The notes: generated by a model from the sequence alone, not told the origin. DNA of 50,996 bases from Desulfovibrio sp. A2 (GCF_000226255.1 NZ_AGFG01000027.1:1-50996); one strand, 5' to 3'; counted from the stretch's first letter, positions 36,258-44,652 are shown. A program made the numbers and translations.

Positions 36258-36296
36258 CCTTCATTCCTTCGTCCGGCCGGGATGACGCACGCGCCA

Positions 36297-36794
36297 TCAG
36301 GCGCGGCTGATGATCTCGCCGCTGATCTCGCGGAACACGTCGTTGATCATGATGACGCCCAGCACCTTGCCCGCCTCGGTCACCACGGCGTAGCTGCGGC
36401 CCTTCTTCACGAAGCTTTCCAGCACCACCAGCAGCGGGTCGTCGGGGGCCACCTGGGTCATGTCGCGGTCCATGACGTCGCGCACCTTGGTGGAACCGGC
36501 CACCTTGCAGGCATTGCGGTAGATGCGGTCGAAGCCGTCTTCCTCAATGCCGCGCAACGAGCCGCTGCGCAGCAGCGAATCTTCCATGAAGCGCACGGTG
36601 TCCCACACCGAAAGCGCGCCGCGCAGCATGTCGCGCTCGTCATACACCAGGGCGCACAGGCAGCCCGCCCCGCCCCCGCCGTCCGGGCCGACGCAGGAAC
36701 TGAGCTTGCGCATGGCCTCGGCCAACGAATCGTCCTCGCGCAGCTTGGGGAATTCCTCCCGCACGATGTCCCAGGCACGCTTTCGCAACAGCAT
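36297..36794 (-). CDS. CBS-domain pair protein
   Basis: A 165-aa protein made of two CBS domains. The first spans about residues 8-75, ending LRGALSVWDTVRFM. The second spans about 100-165, with DVMDRDMTQVAPDDPLLVVLESFVKKGRSYAVV and VLGVIMINDVFREI in pieces. CBS pairs bind adenine nucleotides and regulate enzymes or channels; no effector domain is attached. The first domain carries an unusual Gly-rich, two-Cys insert (GPDGGGGAGCLCAL). ATG 36794 is chosen for its GAGGAGAG site; the frame stays open further upstream without support. Confidence 0.85.
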   Translation of the reverse strand: MLLRKRAWDIVREEFPKLREDDSLAEAMRKLSSCVGPDGGGGAGCLCALVYDERDMLRGALSVWDTVRFMEDSLLRSGSLRGIEEDGFDRIYRNACKVAGSTKVRDVMDRDMTQVAPDDPLLVVLESFVKKGRSYAVVTEAGKVLGVIMINDVFREISGEIISRA

Positions 36795-37187
36795 CGATTC
36801 TCTCCTCGCGGTATATTCGGTGAACGTCCGGGCCATCCTGTCCGCATGGGCTCTCGGCATCTGGCCACATGGGGGCACCCGGCCGCGCGCCGGGATCGGG
36901 CATGGTGTACCGATAGCAAAAAACGCCGCGCTTGTCTCGCCTTTCACAAGCCCCACGGGTGGATACGGTGCAGTGTAATGGCAGCCCCCTACCCCCATGT
37001 TGTGCGATGGGGAGACAAAGGGAGAGCGCCAGCATCCATCAGGCGGTTGCGGCACAGGAGGGAATTTTGGACTCTGCCGAGGAAAACCGCGGTTTCATGG
37101 AGGGAGTGTACTTTTGTGGTACTCGACCGGAATGAAACAGCGGTTTAACGACGGCAGAGTTCAAAAGATCCCCTGTGGCGCATCCGT
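36795..37187. other. 393-base gap between two minus-strand genes
   Basis: It should hold the terminator of the YfbR-like gene and the promoter of the CBS gene, but I see no clear hairpin with a T-run and no convincing promoter pair. It is less GC-rich near 37060-37180. A 19-codon plus-strand frame starting at 37132 lacks a ribosome site. Confidence 0.4.
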
Positions 37188-38447
37188 CTAGTCGAAGTCG
37201 GCAAAGAGAGCCCCCACATGCAACGGCCCCAGCGTCACCCGGCGGTTCTCGGCCCGCAGCCGCGCGATGGCCTCTTGCAGATGGCTGGAGGTCACCCCGT
37301 TGCGCACCGAGGTGTGCGCCTCGATGAACGCGGCCAGGGTGTCGCAGGCCTTCACCAGCCTGCCGTCCTTGGGGTCCAGCGCATCAAGGTTGCAGGTGTT
37401 CTGCAACTCGTCGAAGGTCACCTTGCGGACCGACTCCGGCGCGCCGTCGTGGCCCGGCTCGCGCACCGTCTCGTCGAACTCTGAGCCGGTGGACAGCCCC
37501 AGGAAGTAGCCCAGACGGCTGGCGATGTCGCCGTAGCCCGCCTTGTCCAGCAGCGAGAACACCCGCTCCTGCATCTCCTGCTCTTCGTACTGCCGGATGA
37601 GTTCCGGCAACTGCTTCACCGAGCGCTTCACCGGCGAAATGATGTCGCGGGTCAGCACTTCGGGCAGGTCGTGGAACAGGCCGCAGAAAAAGTTGTTCAG
37701 GCGGCGGGCCGGGCACGCGCCCACGGCGATGCTGAAGAAATAGGCGTAGCAGGCCACGATGAACATGTGGCCCATGACCGAGGTTTCCGGAATGCGCGGG
37801 GTCTGCGACCAGCGCTTCTGAAAGCGCAACTGCCCGCACAGGTTGGCGAAGCGCCCCAGCGCGGTGCTGGATCCGCCGATGAGTTCGGGCACACCGGTCA
37901 GATCCGCCATGGCCGTCAGGCGCGACTGGAACGAGCCGTCGATGTCCGGAATCTCGTCGTCATGCCCGTTCAACGACTTGATGAGGTTGAATTCCCAACC
38001 GCTGGCGTAAAGATGCGCGGCGGTAAGGATGCGGTCGGCCAGGGTGTTCTTTTCACGGCGGCGGATGTACGTCAGCAGGCGCTGCCAGAAGTCCTCGTCC
38101 AGCGGCCGCACGATGTGCTCCAACTCTTCGGCCACCCACTCGGTGAGTTCGCGGTAGTGGGCCTCGTTCTCCTTTATGCGGTAGAACACCGGGGGCTTCA
38201 CGTCGGTTATGACCAGCCGGTAGAAGTAGTCGAACAGGCCGCCTTCCACCACCTCCGCCCCAAGGCGCAGGCGTTCGTCGGCGGGCAGGTGGCGGGTGTT
38301 CAGTTGCAGCAGCAGCCAGGCGACGATCATCTTGTGGGCCTGCTTGTCCACTTCCATCAGTTCGACGGGCCGCAGCTTGTCGTTCCAGCGCTTCATGTAC
38401 GCGCCGGAAAAGACGAACTGGAGCAGGCTCTTGCGAATGCTGGGCAT
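37188..38447 (-). CDS. HD-domain protein, YfbR-like (HD_3 family)
   Basis: A 419-aa protein. The metal-binding HD core is FCGLFHDLPEVLTRDIISPVK near residues 257-277, where HDxxE-T-D---P-K matches the 5'-deoxynucleotidase YfbR family. An upstream His in MGHMFIVACYAYFF provides another ligand. The N-terminal ~200 residues are an all-helical region of unknown role, so it is about twice as long as YfbR itself. A nucleotide phosphohydrolase is the best guess. ATG 38447 has GGGAGG six bases ahead. A promoter-like pair is at 38483-38511. Confidence 0.78.
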   Translation of the reverse strand: MPSIRKSLLQFVFSGAYMKRWNDKLRPVELMEVDKQAHKMIVAWLLLQLNTRHLPADERLRLGAEVVEGGLFDYFYRLVITDVKPPVFYRIKENEAHYRELTEWVAEELEHIVRPLDEDFWQRLLTYIRRREKNTLADRILTAAHLYASGWEFNLIKSLNGHDDEIPDIDGSFQSRLTAMADLTGVPELIGGSSTALGRFANLCGQLRFQKRWSQTPRIPETSVMGHMFIVACYAYFFSIAVGACPARRLNNFFCGLFHDLPEVLTRDIISPVKRSVKQLPELIRQYEEQEMQERVFSLLDKAGYGDIASRLGYFLGLSTGSEFDETVREPGHDGAPESVRKVTFDELQNTCNLDALDPKDGRLVKACDTLAAFIEAHTSVRNGVTSSHLQEAIARLRAENRRVTLGPLHVGALFADFD

Positions 38448-38868
38448 GAGGCCTCCCGGGGGGTTCAAGAAAAGCTCTTGGCAATGTATGCGGTCGTGGT
38501 GTAAAGCTCAAGAGTTTGAAGCGATACGCTTCGGGTTCACGCCACGGGAACCGGCCGGAACGTCCAAGCCAACCTTCCGACCGTGCCATCCCGGCGCTTG
38601 CCCGGCGTCAGCCCCGCCCGCCGTCTTCGGCGCATCGGCGGGGCAAGCCGTCCGCTCCCCAGGCCAGCCGCCCCGTTAGGCGCGCCAGTGGGACCGAAGT
38701 GTGGACGGCCGCTAGGCGAACCCGCGCGCCAGCGCACCATGCGCCGGAGCCGCCGATATCCATGAATATGGACGGCTGCCCGGCCCAGCCCGGCAAGCAT
38801 CGCACGCATGGCGCCAGCGCCTTCGGGCCCCGGCGTCGTCCGTCGCGCGTTTCCACGCCCTTTTTCTG
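38448..38868. other. 421-base gap between divergent genes
   Basis: It contains the promoter pair for the YfbR-like gene at its left end and leads into the rplM promoter at its right end. The middle (38530-38850) is GC-rich and shows no gene or strong structure. Confidence 0.5.
38483..38511 (-). promoter_or_regulatory. Sigma-70-like promoter for the YfbR-like gene
   Basis: On the minus strand TTGAGC (38511-38506) and TACATT (38488-38483) are separated by 17 bp, about 36 bases before the start codon. Confidence 0.55.
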
Positions 38869-38897
38869 TTGACAAGGGGCGGGGAACCCAATACATA
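38869..38897 (+). promoter_or_regulatory. Strong promoter of rplM-rpsI
   Basis: A perfect TTGACA (38869-38874), a 17-bp spacer and TACATA (38892-38897) lie 36 bases before the rplM start. This is the best sigma-70 match in the window, as expected for ribosomal genes. Confidence 0.85.
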
Positions 38898-38933
38898 GAC
38901 CGTTCTTTCGAGCTCGCACAGGAGTACGCTCTG

Positions 38934-39368
38934 ATGAAAACGTTCAGCCCCACGCCCGAGAACATCAACCGCGAATGGTTCGTGGTCGATGCCTCCGACC
39001 TGGTTCTCGGCCGCCTTGCCACCCAGATCACGCATCGCCTGCGCGGCAAGCACAAGCCCGAGTTCGCCCCGCACATGGACAACGGCGACTTCATCGTCGT
39101 GGTCAACTGCGAAAAGATCAAGGTCACCGGCAACAAACTTGCCGACAAGAAATACTACCGTCACTCCGGGTACGTCGGCGGACTTACCGAGATCACTCTC
39201 GAGAAACTGCTCGCCTCCCATCCGGAACGCGTGCTGATGAACGCCGTGCGGGGCATGCTGCCCAAGAACCGGCTTGGCCGCGCCATGCTGAAGAAGCTCA
39301 AGGTCTACGCTGGCCCCGAGCATCCGCATGCCGCCCAGAACCCGCAGCCGCTCGCCATCAAGTACTAA
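38934..39368 (+). CDS. rplM: 50S ribosomal protein L13
   Basis: A 144-aa ribosomal protein of the large subunit. Family sequence is seen throughout: [20 protein letters not shown] near the start, [30 protein letters not shown] and the signature [33 protein letters not shown] lies nine bases before ATG 38934. It is in operon with rpsI, 22 bases downstream, the conserved bacterial order. Confidence 0.98.
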   Translation: MKTFSPTPENINREWFVVDASDLVLGRLATQITHRLRGKHKPEFAPHMDNGDFIVVVNCEKIKVTGNKLADKKYYRHSGYVGGLTEITLEKLLASHPERVLMNAVRGMLPKNRLGRAMLKKLKVYAGPEHPHAAQNPQPLAIKY

Positions 39369-39390
39369 CCCGCTCGAGCCGGAGAGAATC

Positions 39391-39783
39391 ATGGCCAACG
39401 AATTCAACTACGGCACCGGTCGCCGCAAGACCGCCACGGCCCGTACCCGCCTGTACGCCGGTTCCGGTCAGATCGTGGTGAACGGTCGCCCCTTCGAAGA
39501 CTACTTCCCGCGCAAGTCGCTGCAGATGATCATCCGCCAGCCCCTGGTGCTGACCAAGAACGTCGAACGCTTCGACATCAAGGTCAACGTGTGCGGCGGC
39601 GGCGTGACCGGCCAGGCCGAAGCGGTGCGCCACGGCATTTCCCGCGCCCTGCTCGAAGTCGAACCGGAACTGCGCGGCGCCCTGAAGCGCGCCGGGTTCC
39701 TGACCCGCGACGCCCGCAAGAAGGAACGCAAGAAGTACGGCCAGCGCGCTGCCCGCGCCCGGTACCAGTACTCCAAGCGTTAA
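39391..39783 (+). CDS. rpsI: 30S ribosomal protein S9
   Basis: A 130-aa small-subunit protein. The N-terminal [19 protein letters not shown], the signature [21 protein letters not shown] and the basic C-terminus ending YQYSKR, whose tail reaches the P-site tRNA, are all present. CCGGAGAG precedes ATG 39391. A strong terminator follows. Confidence 0.98.
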   Translation: MANEFNYGTGRRKTATARTRLYAGSGQIVVNGRPFEDYFPRKSLQMIIRQPLVLTKNVERFDIKVNVCGGGVTGQAEAVRHGISRALLEVEPELRGALKRAGFLTRDARKKERKKYGQRAARARYQYSKR

Positions 39784-39805
39784 TCGCTTCTCGTACGACG
39801 CCTTT

Positions 39806-39842
39806 CAGGCAGGTTCGCGCATGCGAGCCTGCCTGTTTGCAT
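39806..39842 (+). terminator. Terminator of rplM-rpsI
   Basis: Thirteen-base arms (39806-39818 and 39823-39835) pair with a single G-T wobble around GCAT and are followed by TTTGCATTT. It starts 22 bases after the rpsI stop. Confidence 0.85.
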
Positions 39843-39922
39843 TTGCGCGGCCGCGCGGCGCAACCGCGACACTGCGACCACGCGGTGCGCCCGGCCCGGA
39901 CCTTCCGGCAGCACCCAGCCGC

Positions 39923-39996
39923 GTCAACCTCGGCGACGGCCACTGCCGTCCCGACCGCCACCGAGGTTGACACCGCACGCCGCCGCCGACTACACA
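39923..39996 (+). promoter_or_regulatory. Nested inverted repeat overlapping a promoter-like pair
   Basis: Outer arms GTCAACCTCGG (39923-39933) and CCGAGGTTGAC (39961-39971) are perfect. Inside them GACGGC (39935-39940) and GCCGTC (39945-39950) form a second hairpin. The right outer arm contains a TTGACA (39967-39972) with TACACA 18 bp further (39991-39996), so an operator over the -35 box is possible. Confidence 0.45.
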
Positions 39997-40101
39997 GGCA
40001 CACGCGCCGGGCCTGCGCCGCAAGGGATTGGCCCTGCGCACGCCCGCCGTGCGCGCCGCCTGCGCCGGGCGCGGACAGTCTGCTTTCGCACAGGACACCG
40101 C

Positions 40102-40659
40102 ATGACCACTTCTCCAGCCCCCCTCCCGCTTGACCCCGCGCGCATCGCGCCCGAAGGGTGCGTCAGCATCATCGGCATGGCTGGCGCGGGCAAGACCACC
40201 GTGGGCCGTGAACTGGCCCTCCAGCTTGGCTGGGCCCACGTGGACACCGACAACCTCATCGAGGCCACCTACGGCACCCGGTTGCAAGCCATTGCCGACT
40301 CCATGGACAAGGAGAGCTTCCTCGACGTGGAGGCGGGCGTCATCCGCCGCATCGGCGCGCGGCGCACCGTGCTGTCCACCGGCGGCAGCGTGGTATACCG
40401 CCACGAGGCCATGGAACACCTGGCCGCCCTGGGACCGCTGGTCTACCTCGACGTGTCGCTGCCGCTGATCCTCGAGCGCATCGCCATGAACCCGGAACGG
40501 GGGCTGGCCATCGCGCCGGGGCAGACCATCGAGGACCTGTACAACGAGCGCATTGCCCTGTACCGCCGCTACGCCACGTTCACCGTGGCGGCGGACACGC
40601 TGTCGCCCGCCCAGTGCGCGCAGCGCATCGTGGCCTGGCTGTCCGGCGGGGAGGCCTGA
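40102..40659 (+). CDS. Shikimate-kinase-like P-loop kinase, candidate homoserine kinase
   Basis: A 185-aa kinase of the shikimate kinase fold. It keeps the Walker A loop GMAGAGKT (25-32), DTDNLIE (48-54) and the ER-LY Arg at 150. Several shikimate-contact positions are changed: the FRxxE motif reads FLDVE (73-77) with Leu for Arg, the TGGGS loop is one Gly short (STGGS, 92-96), and the RPLL lid is RGLA (133-136). These losses argue against shikimate as substrate. I recall, but could not check, that a shikimate-kinase-like protein has been proposed as the homoserine kinase of Desulfovibrio, which would fit. Its stop overlaps the next gene's ATG (TGATG), so the two are translated together. Confidence 0.8.
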   Translation: MTTSPAPLPLDPARIAPEGCVSIIGMAGAGKTTVGRELALQLGWAHVDTDNLIEATYGTRLQAIADSMDKESFLDVEAGVIRRIGARRTVLSTGGSVVYRHEAMEHLAALGPLVYLDVSLPLILERIAMNPERGLAIAPGQTIEDLYNERIALYRRYATFTVAADTLSPAQCAQRIVAWLSGGEA

Positions 40660-41369
40660 TGTCCTCTCGCAGCCCTGGCCGCAAGTCCGATCCGCTCGCG
40701 TCCGTACGCATTGCCGCCGCGCTGAAGGCGGCCGGGCAGACTCAACCGGGCAAACCGGCCTCCAAGGGCGGCCGCAAGGGGCCCGGTGTCTTTGCCCGCC
40801 TGGCGGAGTTGTACGCCGACATGGAAAACGCCTACGCGGAAACGGCCCACGCCGCCGGGCTGACCTGTGCCGGCTGCGACGACAACTGCTGCCGCACCCA
40901 TTTCAAGCACCACACCCACGTGGAATGGGCCTACCTGTGGAAGGGCATGCTGGCCCTGCCCGAGGCGCGCCGCGCGGACTACCTGCGCCGCGCCCACGAG
41001 GTGGTGGACCAGTGCGCTGCCGCACAGGCCGCCGGGGTGGTGCCGCGCGTGATGTGCCCTGTCAACGATGACGGATTGTGCGGCCTGTATGCCCACCGCC
41101 TGATGATCTGCCGCATGCACGGCACGCGCAACGTGCTGCTGCGCCCCGACGGGCAACGCCAGGTGTTTCGCGGCTGCCACCGCTTCTGCGGCCTGACCGA
41201 CGGGCAGCCCGACGAGGCGGTGCCCACGCTCGACCGCACCCCCTTCTACCGCAGGCTGGCGGAACTGGAGCTGGAGCACGGTGGCGCGCAGGGTGCCGGG
41301 GCATCCCGCGTTTCCTTGACGCTGGCGGAAATGCTGGTCTATGGTCCGCCCAAGCCGCAGCGCCGCTAG
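40659..41369 (+). CDS. YkgJ-like Cys-cluster protein
   Basis: A 236-aa protein related to the YkgJ/UPF0153 family of putative zinc- or iron-chelating proteins. Its core cluster is CAGCDDNCCRTHF (near residue 70), followed by CPVNDDGLCGLYAHRLMICRMHG and a further RGCHRFC, giving about nine Cys arranged for metal binding. The N-terminus is basic and low-complexity. No catalytic function is established for the family. ATG 40659 shares a base with the stop of the kinase-like gene, so the two are tightly coupled. Confidence 0.75.
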   Translation: MSSRSPGRKSDPLASVRIAAALKAAGQTQPGKPASKGGRKGPGVFARLAELYADMENAYAETAHAAGLTCAGCDDNCCRTHFKHHTHVEWAYLWKGMLALPEARRADYLRRAHEVVDQCAAAQAAGVVPRVMCPVNDDGLCGLYAHRLMICRMHGTRNVLLRPDGQRQVFRGCHRFCGLTDGQPDEAVPTLDRTPFYRRLAELELEHGGAQGAGASRVSLTLAEMLVYGPPKPQRR

Positions 41370-41447
41370 GGCATATCACCGTCAACGCGCGCTGCGGGCG
41401 TTCCGCACGTTTTGCCTCCCGCACGTCCCGCAACCGCCGGAGATGTC

Positions 41448-42023
41448 ATGCCCCTGCTCCTGCCGCACTCGCCCGCGCCGTCTCCCCTGTCCCACTCCGC
41501 CAGCCCGCGCCTGCGCGCCACGACCCTTGCGGCCCTCGCCCTGGCGGTGGCCCTGCTGTCCGGGGGCCTGCTGACGGGGTGCGCCCGGCAGACCGTGGGA
41601 CACCTTGCCCGCGCCCAGTTGCAGGCCGACACCCCCCAGGCCGTTTCCATGCAGTACCTGCGCTTCACCTACCGCGTGGTGCCGCTGCGCGAATCAGTGG
41701 GCGTGCGCGGCATGGCCGCCCCCGTGCCCGGCGCCTTGCCCGGCTGGGCCAAGTGGTACGAGCAACTCACGGTGATGGTCTACCTCAGCGATGCCACGGG
41801 CCGGGTCATCGACGCGCAGGAATACGACTACCTGCCCCGCGCCGTGGGCGACGAAGGGGCCATCCCCTTCGAGACGCGCTTCTACCTCGATCCGGACGAC
41901 ACCGGACCGTTGTACGTCAGCTTCGGCTACCGCATGGTGGCCACCGAACGCGAGCCCAAACTGGACGGAGCCGACGACGGCGGCCGTTCGCTTATCGTGG
42001 GCGAGGGCGCGCTGGACAACTGA
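41448..42023 (+). CDS. Predicted lipoprotein of unknown function
   Basis: A 191-aa exported protein. A long signal sequence (about 45 residues including the Pro/Ser-rich start) has a hydrophobic core LAALALAVALLSGGLL and a lipobox LLTGC, giving a lipid-anchored Cys near residue 45. The mature part has YLRFTYRVVPLRESVG, WAKWYEQLTVMVYLSDATGRVID and FYLDPDDTGPLYVSFGYRM, suggesting a beta-rich domain. I do not recognise the family. GGAG lies six to seven bases before ATG 41448. A terminator follows 54 bases downstream. Confidence 0.75.
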   Translation: MPLLLPHSPAPSPLSHSASPRLRATTLAALALAVALLSGGLLTGCARQTVGHLARAQLQADTPQAVSMQYLRFTYRVVPLRESVGVRGMAAPVPGALPGWAKWYEQLTVMVYLSDATGRVIDAQEYDYLPRAVGDEGAIPFETRFYLDPDDTGPLYVSFGYRMVATEREPKLDGADDGGRSLIVGEGALDN

Positions 42024-42076
42024 ACGCCGCCCCCTACCCAGCGCCGCATCGGCCTAGCCGAACCGCCACAACTACC

Positions 42077-42101
42077 CGAACCGCCCTCCTTGGGCGGTTC
42101 G
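42077..42101 (+). terminator. Terminator after the lipoprotein gene
   Basis: Ten-base arms CGAACCGCCC (42077-42086) and GGGCGGTTCG (42092-42101) pair perfectly around TCCTT and are followed by CCGTTTCCTT. Confidence 0.75.
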
Positions 42102-42261
42102 CCGTTTCCTTGCCCGGCCCGACTGGCGAGACGGGCGAGGCTAGTGTCTGACGCTACTGGCTGAGCCTGCCCCGCCAAGGCGCACCGGGCATGCTGGCCG
42201 CGCCAGCGTAACCACCCGTTCCACACCCGGCCATCACCCAACGGGGCACTCCGCGCGACGC

Positions 42262-42296
42262 GAAAGGCCGTCCTGCGTAAGCAGGACGGCCTTTTC
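42262..42296. terminator. Bidirectional terminator between the lipoprotein and MucR-type genes
   Basis: A fourteen-base perfect stem (AAGGCCGTCCTGC type arms) encloses GTAA, with an A-run before and TTTTC after, so it can act on both strands. It lies about 80 bases past the end of the minus-strand regulator gene. Confidence 0.85.
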
Positions 42297-42374
42297 CGTC
42301 GCGAATTCTCGGCGGTGCCGCCGCAACACGCGGCCCTCCCGAGGCAATCCGGCACGCAAGCCGGAGCCCCCCGC

Positions 42375-42773
42375 CTAGGAAGCGGTCTTGCGCCGCTTCT
42401 CCCAAAGCTTCATGTCCTTCATCTTCTTGCGGCGTTCGCGCTGCAGCGCCTTGCAGACCAGCGGGGTGTTCTTCTTGAGGCCCCACTTCTCGCGGTAGGC
42501 GACGGCGTCGAGGCCGTGCGAGGCAAGGTGCTTGCGGGTAAGAATCTTGAACGACTTGCCGCATTCAAGGCAGGTGATGGACTTTTCCTTCACGGCCTTG
42601 CGGGGGTCGCCGCAGGTTTCGCACGCCTCTTCCGGTTCGGCCTCGCCAAGGCTGATGGCACGAATGCCATTGGCCAGCTTCTGCACCATGGAGGTGATTT
42701 CGTCCTCCGTCATGGTCCGCACGCTGGCCTGCGCCTTCACGATTTCCAATGCTTCCTTCAAAAAGTCATCCAT
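42375..42773 (-). CDS. MucR/Ros-family zinc-finger transcriptional regulator
   Basis: A 132-aa regulator of the Ros/MucR type. The zinc finger is C68-x2-C71 with H82 and H86 in CLECGKSFKILTRKHLASH, followed by the family sequence AYREKWGLKKNTPLVCKALQRERRKKM. A second CxxC pair (C51, C54 in CETC) precedes the finger and may bind metal too. Ros/MucR proteins control exopolysaccharide, motility and symbiosis genes in alphaproteobacteria and can bind many AT-rich sites; targets here are unknown. ATG 42773 has GGAGG upstream, and a good promoter pair lies at 42853-42881. Confidence 0.9.
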   Translation of the reverse strand: MDDFLKEALEIVKAQASVRTMTEDEITSMVQKLANGIRAISLGEAEPEEACETCGDPRKAVKEKSITCLECGKSFKILTRKHLASHGLDAVAYREKWGLKKNTPLVCKALQRERRKKMKDMKLWEKRRKTAS

Positions 42774-42852
42774 GTTGGACCTCCGCGGGAATTGAACGAC
42801 GGGGCCGAAGCGACAACGCCGGAACACCGGCACCAGTCACGGCACATCGCCG

Positions 42853-42881
42853 CTCTTACATCCGCCACTACAGCAAGTCAA
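42853..42881 (-). promoter_or_regulatory. Sigma-70-like promoter for the MucR-type gene
   Basis: On the minus strand TTGACT (42881-42876) and TAAGAG (42858-42853) have a 17-bp spacer. The -35 lies next to a T-rich stretch on the same strand. It is about 80 bases before the start codon. Confidence 0.6.
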
Positions 42882-43196
42882 CAGCACCGTAGCAAAAAAA
42901 CGGCAACGAGAACGCAAAAACAACGCATTGCCACGCACCCACGCTGCACGCCAAGGCGAAAACCTTCGTCAGTGGCCGCTTCCCTCCGGTCCTGTCCCCG
43001 ACGGGACGCGCTCCGCACGCACGTTGCGGGGCACGGCGCGGCAAGGTACCGCCGTCACCCGCGACGCCGATGCAACGCAACGGCAAGCCTCCCTTCCCCC
43101 GCAGCCCCGTCCCGTCACGCGTGCATGCATGTCCGCATCCGACAGGTGCGGAGCGTTGGCGGAACATCCATCGCCCCTGCCCATGCAGTCGCCCCT

Positions 43197-43281
43197 CGTG
43201 AAACACAAACGGCGCGCTCCCGTTCCCTACGGCTTTGGCCATCAGGACAACGGAAACGCGCCGCGTGAAACATGAACGGCG
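43197..43281. repeat. 18-bp imperfect direct repeat downstream of pgk
   Basis: CGTGAAACACAAACGGCG (43197-43214) recurs as CGTGAAACATGAACGGCG (43264-43281) with two mismatches and a start-to-start distance of 67 bases. Confidence 0.5.
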
Positions 43282-43338
43282 ACCAGCGCATCTACGGGCT
43301 GCCCCGCAGTGTACGAGGCGAACACCCTACCACGCGCT

Positions 43339-44517
43339 CTAGCCTCTGGAGCGTTCCTCCAGCACGGCCACGGCGGGCAAGGTCTTGCCCTCCAGGAACT
43401 CCAGGAAGGCCCCGCCCCCGGTGGACATGTACGAAATGCGGTCCACCACACCGTACTTCTCGATGGCGGCCACGGTGTCGCCGCCGCCCGCCAGCGAGAA
43501 GGCCGGGCTGTCGGCCACGGCCATGCACAGGGCCTTGGTGCCCTGGCCGAACTGCTCCACCTCGAACGCGCCCACCGGGCCGTTCCAGACGATGGTGCCC
43601 GCCTGCATCAGGATGTCGCGGTACAGTTTCGCGGTCTCGGGGCCGATGTCCAGAATCATCTCGTCGGGCTTCACTTCGGACACCTTGCGCACCGTGGCCG
43701 GGGCGGAATCCGCGAATTCCGGCCCCACCACCACGTCCACCGGCACGGGAATCTCACCCCCGGCGGCCCTGGCGGCGGCCATCAGGCGGGCGGCCTCGTC
43801 CACCAGTTCCGGCTCGTACAGCGAACGGCCAACCTCATGCCCGGCGGCCTTGATGAAGTTGTTGGCGATGCCCCCGCCCACGATGAGCCGGTCCACCTTC
43901 TTGGACAGCGTATCCAGCAGGGTCAGCTTGGTGGACACCTTGGAGCCGCCGATGATGCCCACCATGGGCTTGGCCGGGGCGTCCAGGGCGCGGGACAGGG
44001 CGTCCAGTTCCGCCGCCAGCAGGGGACCGGCGCAGGCCACCTTGGCGAAGCGCACGGCGGCGTGGGTGGAGGCCTGGGCGCGGTGCGCCGCCCCGAAGGC
44101 GTCCATGACGAAGATGTCGCACAGGGCGGCCAGCTTGCGGCCCAGGGCCTCGTCGTCCTTCTTCTCGCCCTTCAGGAAGCGCACGTTCTCGCACAGCACG
44201 CACTGGCCCTCGGCCACCTCGATACCGTCGATGTAGTCGCGCGCCAGGGGCACCTGAACGCCCAGAGCCCTGGAAAGATGCTCGGCCACCGGGGCCAGCG
44301 AGAAGGCCGGGTCGAACTCCCCTTCCACCGGGCGGCCAAGGTGCGACACCAACAGCACGCGGGCGCCCGCCTTCATGGCCATTTCGATGGAGGGCAGCGC
44401 GGCGCGGATGCGCTTGTCGCTGGTCACCTTGCCATCCTTCAGGGGCACGTTGAGGTCTTCGCGCAAGAGTACGCGCTTACCCTTCAGATCAAGGTCGGTC
44501 ATCTTCAGTACGGCCAT
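43339..44517 (-). CDS. pgk: Phosphoglycerate kinase
   Basis: A 392-aa glycolytic and gluconeogenic kinase interconverting 1,3-bisphosphoglycerate and 3-phosphoglycerate. Motifs are [13 protein letters not shown] at the N-terminus, VSHLGRP near residue 62, [14 protein letters not shown], the GGSKVSTK hinge region near 190 and the nucleotide loop WNGPVGAFE with [14 protein letters not shown] at the end. ATG 44517 has AGAGGT upstream. It follows tkt after 135 bases, but a strong hairpin with a T-rich tail lies in between. Confidence 0.97.
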   Translation of the reverse strand: MAVLKMTDLDLKGKRVLLREDLNVPLKDGKVTSDKRIRAALPSIEMAMKAGARVLLVSHLGRPVEGEFDPAFSLAPVAEHLSRALGVQVPLARDYIDGIEVAEGQCVLCENVRFLKGEKKDDEALGRKLAALCDIFVMDAFGAAHRAQASTHAAVRFAKVACAGPLLAAELDALSRALDAPAKPMVGIIGGSKVSTKLTLLDTLSKKVDRLIVGGGIANNFIKAAGHEVGRSLYEPELVDEAARLMAAARAAGGEIPVPVDVVVGPEFADSAPATVRKVSEVKPDEMILDIGPETAKLYRDILMQAGTIVWNGPVGAFEVEQFGQGTKALCMAVADSPAFSLAGGGDTVAAIEKYGVVDRISYMSTGGGAFLEFLEGKTLPAVAVLEERSRG

Positions 44518-44555
44518 GGATATACCTCTGCTGCTCGATTTGCTTGATTTGGTTG

Positions 44556-44605
44556 GCAAAAGAAAAGGCGCGAACGTGGCTTTTGCATCCTACCACGTTC
44601 GCGCC
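44556..44605 (-). terminator. Terminator-like hairpin between tkt and pgk
   Basis: A perfect thirteen-base stem (44593-44605 with 44567-44579) encloses 13 bases and is followed on the minus strand by TTTTCTTTTGCC. The T-rich tail ends only about 40 bases before the pgk start codon, too close for a standard separate promoter downstream. Confidence 0.75.
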
Positions 44606-44652
44606 CGGTGTCCAGACTGGGGGGCGGGGGCCGCCTTCCGGCAGTGTTGGCC

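Larger units (their letters stand above)
39784..40101. other. 318-base gap between rpsI and the kinase-like gene
   Basis: No gene. It holds the rpsI terminator and a two-level inverted repeat (39923-39971) whose right arm contains a TTGACA hexamer. The last 100 bases before the kinase are very GC-rich with scattered GCGCCGGGC-type repeats. Confidence 0.55.
42774..43338. other. 565-base gap between the MucR-type gene and pgk
   Basis: No credible gene. It holds the promoter of the regulator at its left end, an A-run near 42893-42900, and an 18-bp direct repeat (43197 and 43264). I found no T-tailed hairpin for the end of pgk. Confidence 0.45.

Noticed and set aside
37132..37191. 19-codon plus-strand frame in the gap before the YfbR-like gene
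   Set aside because: No ribosome site, no promoter, and it runs into the 3' end of the convergent gene.
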